Source of the DNA: Betaproteobacteria bacterium
GTDB lineage: Bacteria; Pseudomonadota; Gammaproteobacteria; Burkholderiales; Burkholderiaceae
DNA: 64,000 nucleotides
Assembly: GCA_947453825.1 (NCBI GenBank)
Contig: CANGHN010000008.1
Coordinates: 1 to 64,000 of the forward strand
Direction: 5' to 3'
Both the position numbers and the translations under genes were made by a program. Below are positions 53,073 through 61,376 of this stretch, piece after piece (the first letter of the stretch is position 1; each line of letters opens with the position of its first letter). The notes under the pieces were generated by a model. The model made no database searches. It was not told the origin of the DNA and saw only the letters and a list, made by a program, of their open reading frames with translations.

Positions 53073-53917
53073 TGAGTAATATAAAAACAATGTTTGACTT
53101 AAATCAGATTGATAGTCATGGGGGTAAAGTGGAAACAATAGATCAACAACCAGAACAGGCTGCTATTAATGCGCTTGAAGTAAGAAACCTCAATTTTTTT
53201 TATGGCGCCTTTCAAGGTCTCAAGAACATTAACTTGAATATTGAGCAAGGTAAAGTAACTGCATTTATCGGGCCATCAGGCTGCGGTAAATCCACCTTAT
53301 TAAGAACGCTCAATCGGATGTATGACCTTTATCCAGGTCAGCGCGCTGAAGGTGAAATTAATTTTTATGGCCAAAACATTCTTGAGCCAGGACAAGACTT
53401 AAACTTGCTGCGCTCACGTATTGGTATGGTTTTCCAGAAACCAACGCCGTTTCCAATGTCTATTTATGAGAACATTGCCTTCGGCGTTCGCCTTTACGAA
53501 AAACTTTCACGTTCTGAAATGGATGAGCGGGTAGAATGGGCTCTCAATAAAGCAGCTCTTTGGAATGAATCTAAAGATAAATTAAATCAAAGTGGTTTGT
53601 CATTGTCTGGCGGACAACAACAACGATTGTGCATTGCTCGAGGTGTTGCAGTGAAACCATCGGTGATGTTGCTAGATGAGCCTACTTCAGCGTTAGATCC
53701 TATTTCGACTGGAAAAATCGAAGAATTGATCAACGAACTTAAGCATGAGTACACCATAGCAATTGTGACTCACAATATGCAGCAGGCAGCCCGCGTATCC
53801 GATTACACTGCTTATATGTATCTTGGTAGCTTGGTTGAGTTCGGTAAAACGGATGAAATATTTATTAAGCCTCAGCGTAAAGAAACTGAAGACTATATTA
53901 CTGGCCGCTTCGGTTAA
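53069..53917 (+). CDS. pstB: Phosphate ABC transporter, ATPase PstB
   Basis: 282 aa. Walker [10 protein letters not shown] (about 68-76), signature [13 protein letters not shown] and Walker [13 protein letters not shown] are intact; [14 protein letters not shown] and [17 protein letters not shown] identify the PstB subgroup. ATG 53069 is followed at once by another ATG at 53072. The N-terminal ~35 residues before the ABC core are an extension relative to E. coli PstB. Confidence 0.96.
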   Translation: MMSNIKTMFDLNQIDSHGGKVETIDQQPEQAAINALEVRNLNFFYGAFQGLKNINLNIEQGKVTAFIGPSGCGKSTLLRTLNRMYDLYPGQRAEGEINFYGQNILEPGQDLNLLRSRIGMVFQKPTPFPMSIYENIAFGVRLYEKLSRSEMDERVEWALNKAALWNESKDKLNQSGLSLSGGQQQRLCIARGVAVKPSVMLLDEPTSALDPISTGKIEELINELKHEYTIAIVTHNMQQAARVSDYTAYMYLGSLVEFGKTDEIFIKPQRKETEDYITGRFG

Positions 53918-53930
53918 TTGGAGATATTAA

Positions 53931-54638
53931 ATGCCTGATAATCACCTTTCATCACAATTTGATGCTGATTTAAATTCGCTTTCAAGTCGATTGCTAGAAA
54001 TGGGCGGATTAGTTGAGGCGCAGATCTCAACAGCTATGCGTGCGTTCACGCAAATGGATCTTGATACTTGCAATATTGTTATTGAGAATGAAAAACTCGT
54101 TAATGATCTTGAAATTCAAATAGATTTGGCTTGTACCGAGTTGATTGCAAGACGTCAACCAGCAGCACGTGACTTACGTTTAGTAATGGCAGTATCGAAG
54201 GCCATCACCAACCTTGAGCGTGCTGGTGATGAGGCTGAGCGTGTTGCAAAGCGTACTAAGCGTCTGATCGATTCTGGCACTCCACATAATATCAACGTGG
54301 CTGAGATTCGACTTTCAGGCCAAATGGCAATCAATTTATTGCGTCGTAGTTTGGATGCATTTGCTCGACTAGATACTGTCGCCGCAGCTGAAGTTGTTAC
54401 TGAAGATCGTCAAATTGATGAAGAGTTCAGAGGTTTTGTGCGCAAACTCATCACCTATATGTCTGAAGATCCACACATTATTAGCACCGGCTTAGATATG
54501 TTAACGATTGCTAAGGCAATTGAGCGTATTGGTGATCATGCAAAGAATATTGCAGAGTTCGTGATTTATATTGCAAAAGGCTCAGATGTTCGCCATATCC
54601 CGCATGAAGATTTGGTGCGCGAAGCCAATAAAGACTAA
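53931..54638 (+). CDS. phoU: Phosphate signalling protein PhoU
   Basis: 235 aa, two tandem three-helix bundles, each with the metal-binding motif of the family (AITNLERAGDEAERVAKR; AIERIGDHAKNIAEFVIY). PhoU links the Pst transporter to PhoR and represses the Pho regulon when phosphate is plentiful. ATG 53931, with TTGGAG upstream. Confidence 0.96.
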   Translation: MPDNHLSSQFDADLNSLSSRLLEMGGLVEAQISTAMRAFTQMDLDTCNIVIENEKLVNDLEIQIDLACTELIARRQPAARDLRLVMAVSKAITNLERAGDEAERVAKRTKRLIDSGTPHNINVAEIRLSGQMAINLLRRSLDAFARLDTVAAAEVVTEDRQIDEEFRGFVRKLITYMSEDPHIISTGLDMLTIAKAIERIGDHAKNIAEFVIYIAKGSDVRHIPHEDLVREANKD

Positions 54639-54653
54639 AACTGAGTATTCAAT

Positions 54654-55367
54654 ATGACTCAACGCATACTGATTGTTGAAGATGAACCATCCATTGCCGA
54701 GTTAATTGCCATTAATTTAACGCACGCAGGTTTTGAGGTTGAGAAGGCTATGCAAACTGATCTTGCTATTGCAATGATGAGAGATCATTTACCAAGTCTG
54801 GTTATTCTAGATTGGATGTTGCCAGGTAAGTCCGGAGTACAATTTGCTAAAGAGTTGCGGGCCAATGAGCGCACTAGAGGATTGCCTATTCTGATGCTAA
54901 CCGCCAAAAGCGAAGAATCTGACAAGGTTCTAGGTTTAGATTCTGGCGCGGATGACTATGTTACTAAGCCTTTTTCTCCTAAGGAATTAATTGCTAGAGT
55001 AAGAGCTTTGTTAAGAAGGCAAATCCCGCTTGATGATACTGGCCCGCTCACTATCGGCCCACTAAAGCTGGACCCTAGCTCTCATCGAGTTTTAGCAGTA
55101 TGGCCAAATAGTGAGCCCAAGCCTGTATCTTTGGGCCCTACAGAATATAGACTCCTTCAATTCTTTATGTCTAACCCAGAACGTGTTCATTCAAGAGCCA
55201 ATCTGCTCGATAAGGTTTGGGGTAATGAGGTCTATATAGAAGAGCGTACCGTAGACGTCCACATTAAGCGTCTCAGAGCAGCATTGACCCCTGTAGACTG
55301 CGATCAATTGATTGAGACGGTTAGGGGGAGTGGATACCGTATTACCAAAACGCCAACCCACAATTAG
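54654..55367 (+). CDS. phoB: Phosphate regulon response regulator PhoB
   Basis: 237 aa. Receiver domain with the acidic pair at Glu9-Asp10-Glu11 (VEDEPSIAEL), phospho-acceptor Asp53 in VILDWMLPGKSG and Lys in VTKPFSPKELIAR. The C-terminal winged helix has YRLLQFFMSNPERVHSR and EERTVDVHIKRLRAAL. Expected to bind the Pho boxes described here. Confidence 0.96.
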   Translation: MTQRILIVEDEPSIAELIAINLTHAGFEVEKAMQTDLAIAMMRDHLPSLVILDWMLPGKSGVQFAKELRANERTRGLPILMLTAKSEESDKVLGLDSGADDYVTKPFSPKELIARVRALLRRQIPLDDTGPLTIGPLKLDPSSHRVLAVWPNSEPKPVSLGPTEYRLLQFFMSNPERVHSRANLLDKVWGNEVYIEERTVDVHIKRLRAALTPVDCDQLIETVRGSGYRITKTPTHN

Positions 55368-55430
55368 AGGCATCTTTAAGGTTTTTGAAGCTATTTCAAG
55401 GTAGATCTTGAGATAGTCTAAGATTGCACT

Positions 55431-56729
55431 ATGGTTTCTGCCTTAACCCGCTTTTTTTTCCTTGTTTCCCTCGCTTTAATAGTCGCGTTTATTACGCTCT
55501 ATAACTGGGGTGCTGATTATGCCATTTTCGTTGGTGTTTTCCTCCTATCTATACCGCTCCTGTACTCCTATCTCAACCTAGCGCGCCTGGGGAAATATGT
55601 GCAATCGGATTCAGTTGAGCACATGCCACTACCCAGTGGATTTTGGGAGGAGGTTTTTTTTAGGCTGCAACGCCTTGTTAAATCTCAAAAAGACAAGATG
55701 CGAAATATAGAGCTTCAACACGACCACTTTATTGAGGCTTTTCAAGCTTCGCCTAACGGTATTGTGATGCTAGATGAGAGTGACCAAATTGAGTGGTGCA
55801 ATGGTATTGCAGAGCGCTTTTTTGGTCTTAACTTTAAGCGCGATGTAATGCAACGGATTAATTTTTTAATCCGCCGCCCAGAATTTATTCAATACCTCAA
55901 TAAACACAATTTCGATGAGCCATTGCTTCTCGAAAGAATGGGGCCAGATAGTAGTCTCAGTTTAATGTTGCAGGCCTTTCCTTTTGGTAATCAGCGCCAC
56001 TTATTACTGGTACAAAATGTTACTGATTTACAAAAAGCCGATGCCATGCGCCGCGATTTCGTTGCGAATGTTTCCCATGAAATGAGAACCCCTATTACTG
56101 TATTAATGGGTTTTTTAGAGACTGTGCAATCTTTAGACCTTGAAAAGAGTCAGCGGGATCAGTATTTTGAAATGATGACTTCGCAAGCCCAGCGTATGAA
56201 AAGCTTGGTAGAGGATCTATTGACCTTAGCTAATCTTGAAGCTAATGCATCTCCTGCGCCATTCAATCAGGTCAATATTGAAACATCTATGGCATTGCTA
56301 AAAAATGATGCTGAAGCACTATCTCATGGGAACCATAGCTTCACTTTTGAAATACTTGAGAAAGAAAATTTATTGGGTAATGAGCGGGAAATTCTTTCTG
56401 CTTTTAGTAATCTAGTTTCTAATGCAATCCGCTATACACCAGATGCTGGTGCTATTCATGTGAAATGGAATGTTAATGCAGAAGGGCAGGGAGAATTTTC
56501 TGTAACAGATACTGGCCCTGGCATTGCTTCGGAACATCTATCAAGGCTAACCGAGCGTTTTTATCGTGTCGATAGGAGTCGTTCTCGAGATACAGGAGGA
56601 ACTGGCCTAGGCTTAGCAATTGTCAAACATATTGCCAGTCGTCATCAAGCCCAGTTGACGATTGAAAGTACTCCGGGGAAGGGTAGTACTTTTATGCTGC
56701 GCTTTCCTAAGGAGCGCATCAGCGCCTAA
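55431..56729 (+). CDS. phoR: Phosphate regulon sensor histidine kinase PhoR
   Basis: 432 aa. Two N-terminal helices (about 5-25 and 30-50) form a membrane anchor with almost no periplasmic loop, a PAS-like domain lies at about 95-200, and the H-box FVANVSHEMRTPITVL has the phospho-His at 216. N-box NLVSNAIRYT and G-boxes TDTGPGIASEH and GGTGLGLAIVKHIAS are intact. It follows phoB by 63 bp. A small hairpin with a U-rich tail follows the stop. Confidence 0.95.
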   Translation: MVSALTRFFFLVSLALIVAFITLYNWGADYAIFVGVFLLSIPLLYSYLNLARLGKYVQSDSVEHMPLPSGFWEEVFFRLQRLVKSQKDKMRNIELQHDHFIEAFQASPNGIVMLDESDQIEWCNGIAERFFGLNFKRDVMQRINFLIRRPEFIQYLNKHNFDEPLLLERMGPDSSLSLMLQAFPFGNQRHLLLVQNVTDLQKADAMRRDFVANVSHEMRTPITVLMGFLETVQSLDLEKSQRDQYFEMMTSQAQRMKSLVEDLLTLANLEANASPAPFNQVNIETSMALLKNDAEALSHGNHSFTFEILEKENLLGNEREILSAFSNLVSNAIRYTPDAGAIHVKWNVNAEGQGEFSVTDTGPGIASEHLSRLTERFYRVDRSRSRDTGGTGLGLAIVKHIASRHQAQLTIESTPGKGSTFMLRFPKERISA

Positions 56730-56763
56730 GCGCTAATCCTTTTTCTTTTTCTTTTTCTTTTTG
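56721..56763 (+). terminator. Terminator of phoR
   Basis: AGCGC (56721-56725) pairs with GCGCT (56730-56734) around CTAA, the loop containing the TAA stop of phoR, followed by AATCC and four tandem CTTTTT units. The stem is short, but the U-rich tail is exceptional. The same bases encode the poly-Lys tail of the convergent small gene. Confidence 0.55.
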
Positions 56764-56933
56764 GATTCTTTGGGAAGTTTATCGGCCTTACCGCCAGCGT
56801 ATAGGCACCAAACTTTGATTTCTTCCAATAACTCTACAAGATCATCATGAGGGAGGCTTTTGAGGTCCACAAGGCCAATAGCGCCACTTTCTTGAAGCTG
56901 TTTGACTGCATCTTCGTATCGATATTCACTCAT
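56733..56933 (-). CDS. Small acidic protein with poly-lysine tail, unknown
   Basis: 66 aa. The first ~55 residues are acidic to neutral and probably helical (LPHDDLVELLEEIKVWCLYAGG). The C-terminus is KESKKKKKKKKD, encoded by four tandem AAAAAG units. I do not recognise the family. Its frame is open and codon use looks normal, and it occupies an otherwise empty convergent gap between phoR and the MgtC gene. No clear ribosome site is seen. The Lys tail could bind nucleic acid or polyphosphate, but this is speculation. Confidence 0.6.
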   Translation of the reverse strand: MSEYRYEDAVKQLQESGAIGLVDLKSLPHDDLVELLEEIKVWCLYAGGKADKLPKESKKKKKKKKD

Positions 56934-57014
56934 GGCTTTAACTTGTCATTTAAGGGATTTCCACTCTACCAAAGAAATATGACAAAACACGCTTTTTAAG
57001 GTTTTAGAGGCCGT

Positions 57015-57491
57015 TTATTCTGGATCCCCAGATATCTCAGAGCTTCTTTTTACCCCATTTAGGCTTGCTATGAGCCGCTCTAGAGGGCCTCCGATAGCTA
57101 GAGTTAACAAAATTGCCGCAAGCGAAAGGCCCCCCAGAGCAAATTGGCCTGCTCCAAAGGCAGCCGCGATCAGGGCGCAAGCCCATAGGCTGGCTGCGGT
57201 AGTGAGCCCATGTATTCTGCGTGAACGCTGCTCATGAATAATGACGCCAGCACCCAAAAAACCAAGGCCCGTGATTAGCCCCTGGAGAACTCTGCTAACC
57301 GATTGGGCATCATCTTGAACAAAGTCACTAATCAGCATAACTGCTGTTGCAGAGCCAATCGCTACTAGAGAGTGAGTACGTATACCGGCAGATTTGTGGT
57401 GCAGCCAGCGATTGAGTCCAAGAACGATACCAGTGATTAATGCCAAGACCAGTCTTAAGACAATCGTCCCATAGAGATCCCAATTGAGCAT
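57015..57491 (-). CDS. MgtC/SapB family membrane protein
   Basis: 158 aa. The MgtC N-terminal fold is evident: LALITGIVLGLNRWLHHKSAGIRTHSLVAIGSATAVML, then VSRVLQGLITGLGFLGAGVI and IHGLTTAASLWACALIAAAFG (both family signatures, each quoted in part). Four or five helices. A good ribosome site (AAAGGAAA) precedes ATG. MgtC in pathogens affects Mg2+ and phosphate homeostasis and ATP synthase; here it lies in a phosphate-response region, so a link to Pi or Mg homeostasis is plausible but unproven. Confidence 0.88.
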   Translation of the reverse strand: MLNWDLYGTIVLRLVLALITGIVLGLNRWLHHKSAGIRTHSLVAIGSATAVMLISDFVQDDAQSVSRVLQGLITGLGFLGAGVIIHEQRSRRIHGLTTAASLWACALIAAAFGAGQFALGGLSLAAILLTLAIGGPLERLIASLNGVKRSSEISGDPE

Positions 57492-57548
57492 GCTGATTTC
57501 CTTTAGATAGAAAATTTAGATTATTCAGTGTATCTCAGCTACTTCAAA

Positions 57549-57582
57549 TGGTCATCATAGCGTCATAATCTAAAGCTATATT
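57549..57582 (+). promoter_or_regulatory. Pho box and -10 upstream of a putative sRNA
   Basis: TGGTCAT (57549-57555) and GCGTCAT (57560-57566) are direct repeats at the 11-bp PhoB period. TATATT (57577-57582) follows after 10 bp, the same spacing as at pstS. No ORF follows within the next 150 bp; a hairpin starts six bases after the -10. Confidence 0.6.
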
Positions 57583-57587
57583 AAATT

Positions 57588-57657
57588 GTCAGAGGTATTC
57601 TGACCAAGATAAAGCCGCTTCACTTTCCTTTTAACCCAGCTTGCGCTGGGTTTTTTC
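57588..57657 (+). ncRNA. Putative PhoB-controlled small RNA
   Basis: If transcription starts about six bases after TATATT, the RNA opens with a hairpin GTCAGA-GGTAT-TCTGAC (57588-57604), has a CU-rich single-stranded linker (57605-57632, containing CTTTCCTTTT) and ends with a terminator stem AACCCAGC-TTGC-GCTGGGTT plus a U-run. No start codon lies inside. The linker is complementary to Shine-Dalgarno sequences, including eight bases of the MgtC-gene site (AAAGGAAA). This is the classic layout of a bacterial regulatory RNA, but expression is not shown; an attenuated leader for the next ORF is the alternative. Confidence 0.5.
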
Positions 57658-57660
57658 TTT
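57633..57660 (+). terminator. Intrinsic terminator of the putative sRNA
   Basis: AACCCAGC (57633-57640) pairs with GCTGGGTT (57645-57652) around TTGC, followed by TTTTCTTT. A strong stem and U-run with no upstream + strand gene for 900 bp other than the Pho-box promoter at 57549. Confidence 0.9.
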
Positions 57661-57737
57661 CAATAAGCCTTAATCAAATTGAAATATGCGCATCTTAGGA
57701 TAGGAGTACTAGCTATCTATAGGAAAGAAAAATCTGA

Positions 57738-57911
57738 ATGAATAAAAATCTAAGTAAATATATATCTGATGTGTTCCGTAATGAGGTTGAGCGAAACGCT
57801 CTTGAGCGCAAAGAGGCAAAATTACAAACAAGCCCTCATTTTTTAGACCGAAATATCAAGCAATTTGTTGTCGATAAAAGATTTTCTTTGCGCTTTGACG
57901 AGATTATGTAA
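57738..57911 (+). CDS. Small 57-aa protein, unknown
   Basis: ATG 57738 with a good ribosome site (AGGAAAG, 57721-57727) opens 57 codons ending TAA at 57909-57911. The product starts MNKNLSKYISDVFRNEVERN, is rich in charged residues and probably helical in its first half, and ends VVDKRFSLRFDEIM. No signal peptide, membrane helix or known motif. I do not recognise it. It lies 78 bp after the sRNA terminator and 161 bp before the DUF2252 gene. Read-through from the Pho-box promoter at 57549 could include it. Confidence 0.5.
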   Translation: MNKNLSKYISDVFRNEVERNALERKEAKLQTSPHFLDRNIKQFVVDKRFSLRFDEIM

Positions 57912-58072
57912 TCACTCATTCTTGTTATAACGTTGCTATGAGCCTGTAGTTGTCTGGTTTGCTGTATTTCCTGATTGGCTAGCTTTTTATAAAAGGCATT
58001 TTTGTACTTTTGAACCGCCCTAATGGCAAATAGTATTAATATGGGTATGCTGTTTCAATAGCTAGGTAGCCC

Positions 58073-59506
58073 ATGTCTTTAGAAAAAAAACCTCAATTTG
58101 CCGTCCTTAGGTCTGTAGAGTCCTTTACTAACCCACGCCCTAGTATTAAAAAACGGATGGCTGATGGTAAGGCTTTACGTAAGTTAGTGAGCTTTTCTGC
58201 CCAAGGTGTATACACACCTCCTACAGACCGAATTGATCCAGTTACGATACTGGAAGAGCAAGCCAAACAACGAATTGAATCACTTATTCCAATTCGTTAT
58301 CAACGAATGTTGCAGTCTCCATTTGCATTTTATCGTGGCGGAGCTGCGATTATGGCGCAGGATTTAGCCAATCAACCCACTACGAATATCACGGTTCAGC
58401 TTTGTGGTGATATGCATGTTTCTAACTTTGGCTTGTTTGGCTCAGCTGAGCACCGATTAATTTTTGGCATTAATGATTTTGATGAAACTTTGCCGGGTAG
58501 CTGGGAATGGGATATCAAGCGATTGGTAGCAAGTGCTCTGATTGCATCGGAGAGTTTGGGAGGTGATAAGGCTCTGGGTAAAAAACTGGTTTATCGCATA
58601 GTCTCTGAATATCAAAAGCGAATTGAGCAATATGCAAAAATGCCCTATTTAGAATTAGCCCAAGAGTTTATCGGTGAAAAAGATATTCGTAAGCACTTTA
58701 GTAAAGAGCATCAAAAAAGACTTGATACATACCTGAAGGAGACTAAAGGACAGGGAAATATTCAGGTTCTTGAGAGTCTGACAACCTTGGTTGGCAAGAA
58801 TCGAAAGATTATTAACAAACCTCCACTGATTGAGCATTTTAAAAAGGATGCCTATGGCATCCCCTTAGCATCGCTTATCGATAAAGCCTTATTGAACTAT
58901 TCCAGCTCTTTGTTAGCTGACCGTCAAATATTATTTCAACGCTACTCATTAAAAGATTACGCCAGAAAAGTAGTAGGTGTTGGTAGTGTTGGTACCAATT
59001 GCATGGTTTTGTACTTTGAGGGCGATAGCGAAGGTGACCCTTTGTTTCTGCAATATAAAGAGGCTCAAAAATCTGTCTTAACGCCATACCTTGGTGAATC
59101 TATCTATCGCGACATGGGAAGACGTGTAGTAGCTGGCCAGCGATTACTTCAAGGTGCACCAGATATTTTTTTGAACTACGGCTCTGTTCAATACGATATC
59201 AATAAGAGCCAGGGTTTTTATCTGCGTCAACTGCGTGACATGAAGGGCGGAATTGGCGTTGGCACTGGTGGCGTGAGCTTAAAGACTTTTCCGGATTACG
59301 CCAAGTTATTCGGTTGGGCATTGGCCTTAGGTCATGCCCGATCTGGTGATGCCGCCGTAATAGCAGGTTATTGTGGTCAATCTTCTGAGCTTAACGAAGC
59401 GCTATATTCCTTTGCTAAATCCTATGCAAAGCAAAATCAGCAGGATTTTGAGCTATTTTGCAAGGCTGTGAAAAGCGGCAGATTGAAAGCAGCAAAGAAG
59501 AAATAG
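58073..59506 (+). CDS. DUF2252 family protein
   Basis: 477 aa, recognisable as DUF2252 from FAFYRGGAAIMAQDLA, LCGDMHVSNFGLFGS (about 111-124) and INDFDETLPGSWEWDIKRL (about 133-151). These two motifs resemble the catalytic loop (HGDxHxxN) and metal-binding Asp of aminoglycoside-phosphotransferase/choline-kinase folds, which suggests a kinase-like phosphotransferase; this is inference. Substrate unknown. The start ATG 58073 has AGG upstream. It stands between the small ORF and the Pho-controlled alkaline phosphatase; I see no Pho box of its own. Confidence 0.85.
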   Translation: MSLEKKPQFAVLRSVESFTNPRPSIKKRMADGKALRKLVSFSAQGVYTPPTDRIDPVTILEEQAKQRIESLIPIRYQRMLQSPFAFYRGGAAIMAQDLANQPTTNITVQLCGDMHVSNFGLFGSAEHRLIFGINDFDETLPGSWEWDIKRLVASALIASESLGGDKALGKKLVYRIVSEYQKRIEQYAKMPYLELAQEFIGEKDIRKHFSKEHQKRLDTYLKETKGQGNIQVLESLTTLVGKNRKIINKPPLIEHFKKDAYGIPLASLIDKALLNYSSSLLADRQILFQRYSLKDYARKVVGVGSVGTNCMVLYFEGDSEGDPLFLQYKEAQKSVLTPYLGESIYRDMGRRVVAGQRLLQGAPDIFLNYGSVQYDINKSQGFYLRQLRDMKGGIGVGTGGVSLKTFPDYAKLFGWALALGHARSGDAAVIAGYCGQSSELNEALYSFAKSYAKQNQQDFELFCKAVKSGRLKAAKKK

Positions 59507-59527
59507 CATTCAAGAGGGTCAGATAGA

Positions 59528-59561
59528 CTGTCATAAATCTGTCATCTTCATTGTAGATATT
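59528..59561 (+). promoter_or_regulatory. Pho box and -10 of the alkaline phosphatase promoter
   Basis: CTGTCAT-AAAT-CTGTCAT (59528-59545) is a perfect consensus PhoB site. GATATT (59556-59561) follows after 10 bp, or TATTGT (59558-59563) after 12. Transcription would start near 59568, leaving a very short leader. Confidence 0.88.
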
Positions 59562-59598
59562 GTAGTGTGATTATTTCAATATGTATTTTCTATCCCCT

Positions 59599-61344
59599 AT
59601 GAACATTCCTAGCCTCATTAGAAGCACAGTATGTATTTGCACTTTTATCTTCTTTAGTGCTGCGCACGCACAAGCAATTTATCCAATAGATAAAGCTGAA
59701 ATTTTGGCAGGATCTTATTTTGATATCAAAGTTGAGTTTAGCCAGGTTGTTAGTCCAAATGAAGTGGCCATTGAAATCAATGGTACTCCCGCTAATAAAG
59801 TAATCATCTCTCAATCAGAATTTATTCAAAATGAAAATGGTAAGGGTAGCTCAATCATTTTCAGAAACGTGCAATTACCTAAGGCAGGTAAATATGAGCT
59901 TGTAGCACGCGCCTCAAAAGAAAAACTTGCGGTTACTTGGGATGTTTATGCCAGCGGCTCAAGACGAGTAAAAAATGTCATCTTGTTTATTGGTGATGGT
60001 ATGACTATTGCCAATCGAACAGCCGCAAGGGTTCTCTCTAAAGGTATTTCAGAAGGCAAGTACCAAGGTAGATTGGCGTTTGATGATATGCCAAATACCG
60101 CCATGATTGGTACTTCAGGCTCTGATTCATTGATTACAGATTCTGCTAACTCTATGAGTGCTTATACCACTGGGCATAAAACAGCAGTCAATGCCATGGG
60201 TGTATATGTTTCCCGCGCTAGCGATAACTTATCCCATCCCAAGGTAGAAACCATAGCTGAACTCATTAAGCGAAAAACGAAAATGTCAGTAGGCATTGTT
60301 TCGGATGCTGAATTACAAGATGCTACTCCAGGAGCAATGGTAGCCCATACCCGTCGCCGAGCTGATAAGCAATATATCGCTGATCAATTATTAGCTAGCA
60401 AGGCTGAGGTCATACTGGGTGGGGGTTCTGCGTATTTCTATCCCCAATCTCAAAAAGGATCTAAACGTAAAGACGAGAACAATCTCGTTGACGCTTTCAA
60501 AGCAGATGGTTATCAGGTTGCGCTTACCAAGCAAGAGCTCATTACTGCTGCTGAAAACAAAAACACGAAGAAGCTATTTGGCGTATTTCATCCAGATAAT
60601 ATGGATGGTTCTTTAGATCGACTTTTTCTCAAAAAGAACACCGTTTCTCAATACCCAAATCAACCTGATTTGACAGAAATGACCCAATCAGCGATTGATG
60701 TTCTGTCAAAAAATCCTAATGGTTTCTTTTTAATGGTTGAAGCGGCCTTGATAGATAAGTTTAATCATCCCTTAGACTGGGAGAGGGCAGCTTTTGACAC
60801 TATTATGTTGAGCAATGCAGTGCAGGTCGCCCAAAACTTTGCCAAGACCCACCCCGATACACTGATTATTGTTACGCCAGATCATACCCATAGCGGGTCT
60901 ATCAGTGGGGTAGTGAATGATGATAAGCCTGGTCCATTACGTGAAAAGGTTGGCACCTATGCTGATGCTGGGTACCCTAACTACCCTAAGGCGGATCTGC
61001 AAGGCTATCCTAGTCAGATTGATGTTTCAAAGCGCCTAGCATTTTTCTATGGCAACTACCCAGACCACTATGAGACCTTGCATCCTAAGCTTGACGGCAC
61101 CTTTGTGCCAGCAGTGAAAGGTGAGGGCGGTAAATATATCGCCAATCCAAAATACATACAGCTACAAGAGGATGCAATTCATGTGGGTGGCAATTTACCA
61201 TCCCATCAAGAGTCTGGCGTGCATACTGCAGATGATGCCGTCCTAAATGCCGTGGGTCCAGGTTCAGAAAAGTTCAAAGGCTTTATGGACAATACTGAGG
61301 TTTTTAAGGTAATCGTCCAAACTCTGGGGCTTAGTTCTAAATAA
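59599..61344 (+). CDS. Alkaline phosphatase with N-terminal beta-rich domain
   Basis: Secreted PhoA-superfamily enzyme releasing phosphate from organic phosphoesters. A signal peptide ends at SAAHAQA. About 95 residues of beta-rich sequence precede the catalytic domain, which starts at VILFIGDGM (metal Asp). Nucleophile Ser is in LITDSANSMSAY; metal ligands appear in VEAALIDKFNHPLDW (Glu, Asp, His), VTPDHTHSG (Asp, His) and SGVHTADD (His). ATG 59581 would add six residues; neither start has a clear ribosome site. The extra N-terminal domain may be an Ig-like module. Strong Pho box upstream. Confidence 0.92.
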   Translation: MNIPSLIRSTVCICTFIFFSAAHAQAIYPIDKAEILAGSYFDIKVEFSQVVSPNEVAIEINGTPANKVIISQSEFIQNENGKGSSIIFRNVQLPKAGKYELVARASKEKLAVTWDVYASGSRRVKNVILFIGDGMTIANRTAARVLSKGISEGKYQGRLAFDDMPNTAMIGTSGSDSLITDSANSMSAYTTGHKTAVNAMGVYVSRASDNLSHPKVETIAELIKRKTKMSVGIVSDAELQDATPGAMVAHTRRRADKQYIADQLLASKAEVILGGGSAYFYPQSQKGSKRKDENNLVDAFKADGYQVALTKQELITAAENKNTKKLFGVFHPDNMDGSLDRLFLKKNTVSQYPNQPDLTEMTQSAIDVLSKNPNGFFLMVEAALIDKFNHPLDWERAAFDTIMLSNAVQVAQNFAKTHPDTLIIVTPDHTHSGSISGVVNDDKPGPLREKVGTYADAGYPNYPKADLQGYPSQIDVSKRLAFFYGNYPDHYETLHPKLDGTFVPAVKGEGGKYIANPKYIQLQEDAIHVGGNLPSHQESGVHTADDAVLNAVGPGSEKFKGFMDNTEVFKVIVQTLGLSSK

Positions 61345-61376
61345 TATTCGCCCCATGATTACCTGACATATTTTTG

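Larger units (their letters stand above)
57492..58072. other. 581-bp gap without a long gene
   Basis: From left to right: leader of the MgtC gene (57492-57540), a Pho box and promoter (57549-57582), a putative small RNA (57588-57657), a short AT-rich stretch, a 57-codon ORF (57738-57911), and 161 bp (57912-58072) in which I see only the leader of the DUF2252 gene and no recognisable element. Confidence 0.7.

Noticed and set aside
56739..56763. CTTTTT repeat as a CRISPR or mobile-element repeat
   Set aside because: Simple six-base tandem repeat without spacers; explained by terminator and Lys codons.
57912..58072. Pho box before the DUF2252 gene
   Set aside because: Several TGT words occur but no pair of GTCA-type half sites at 11-bp spacing.
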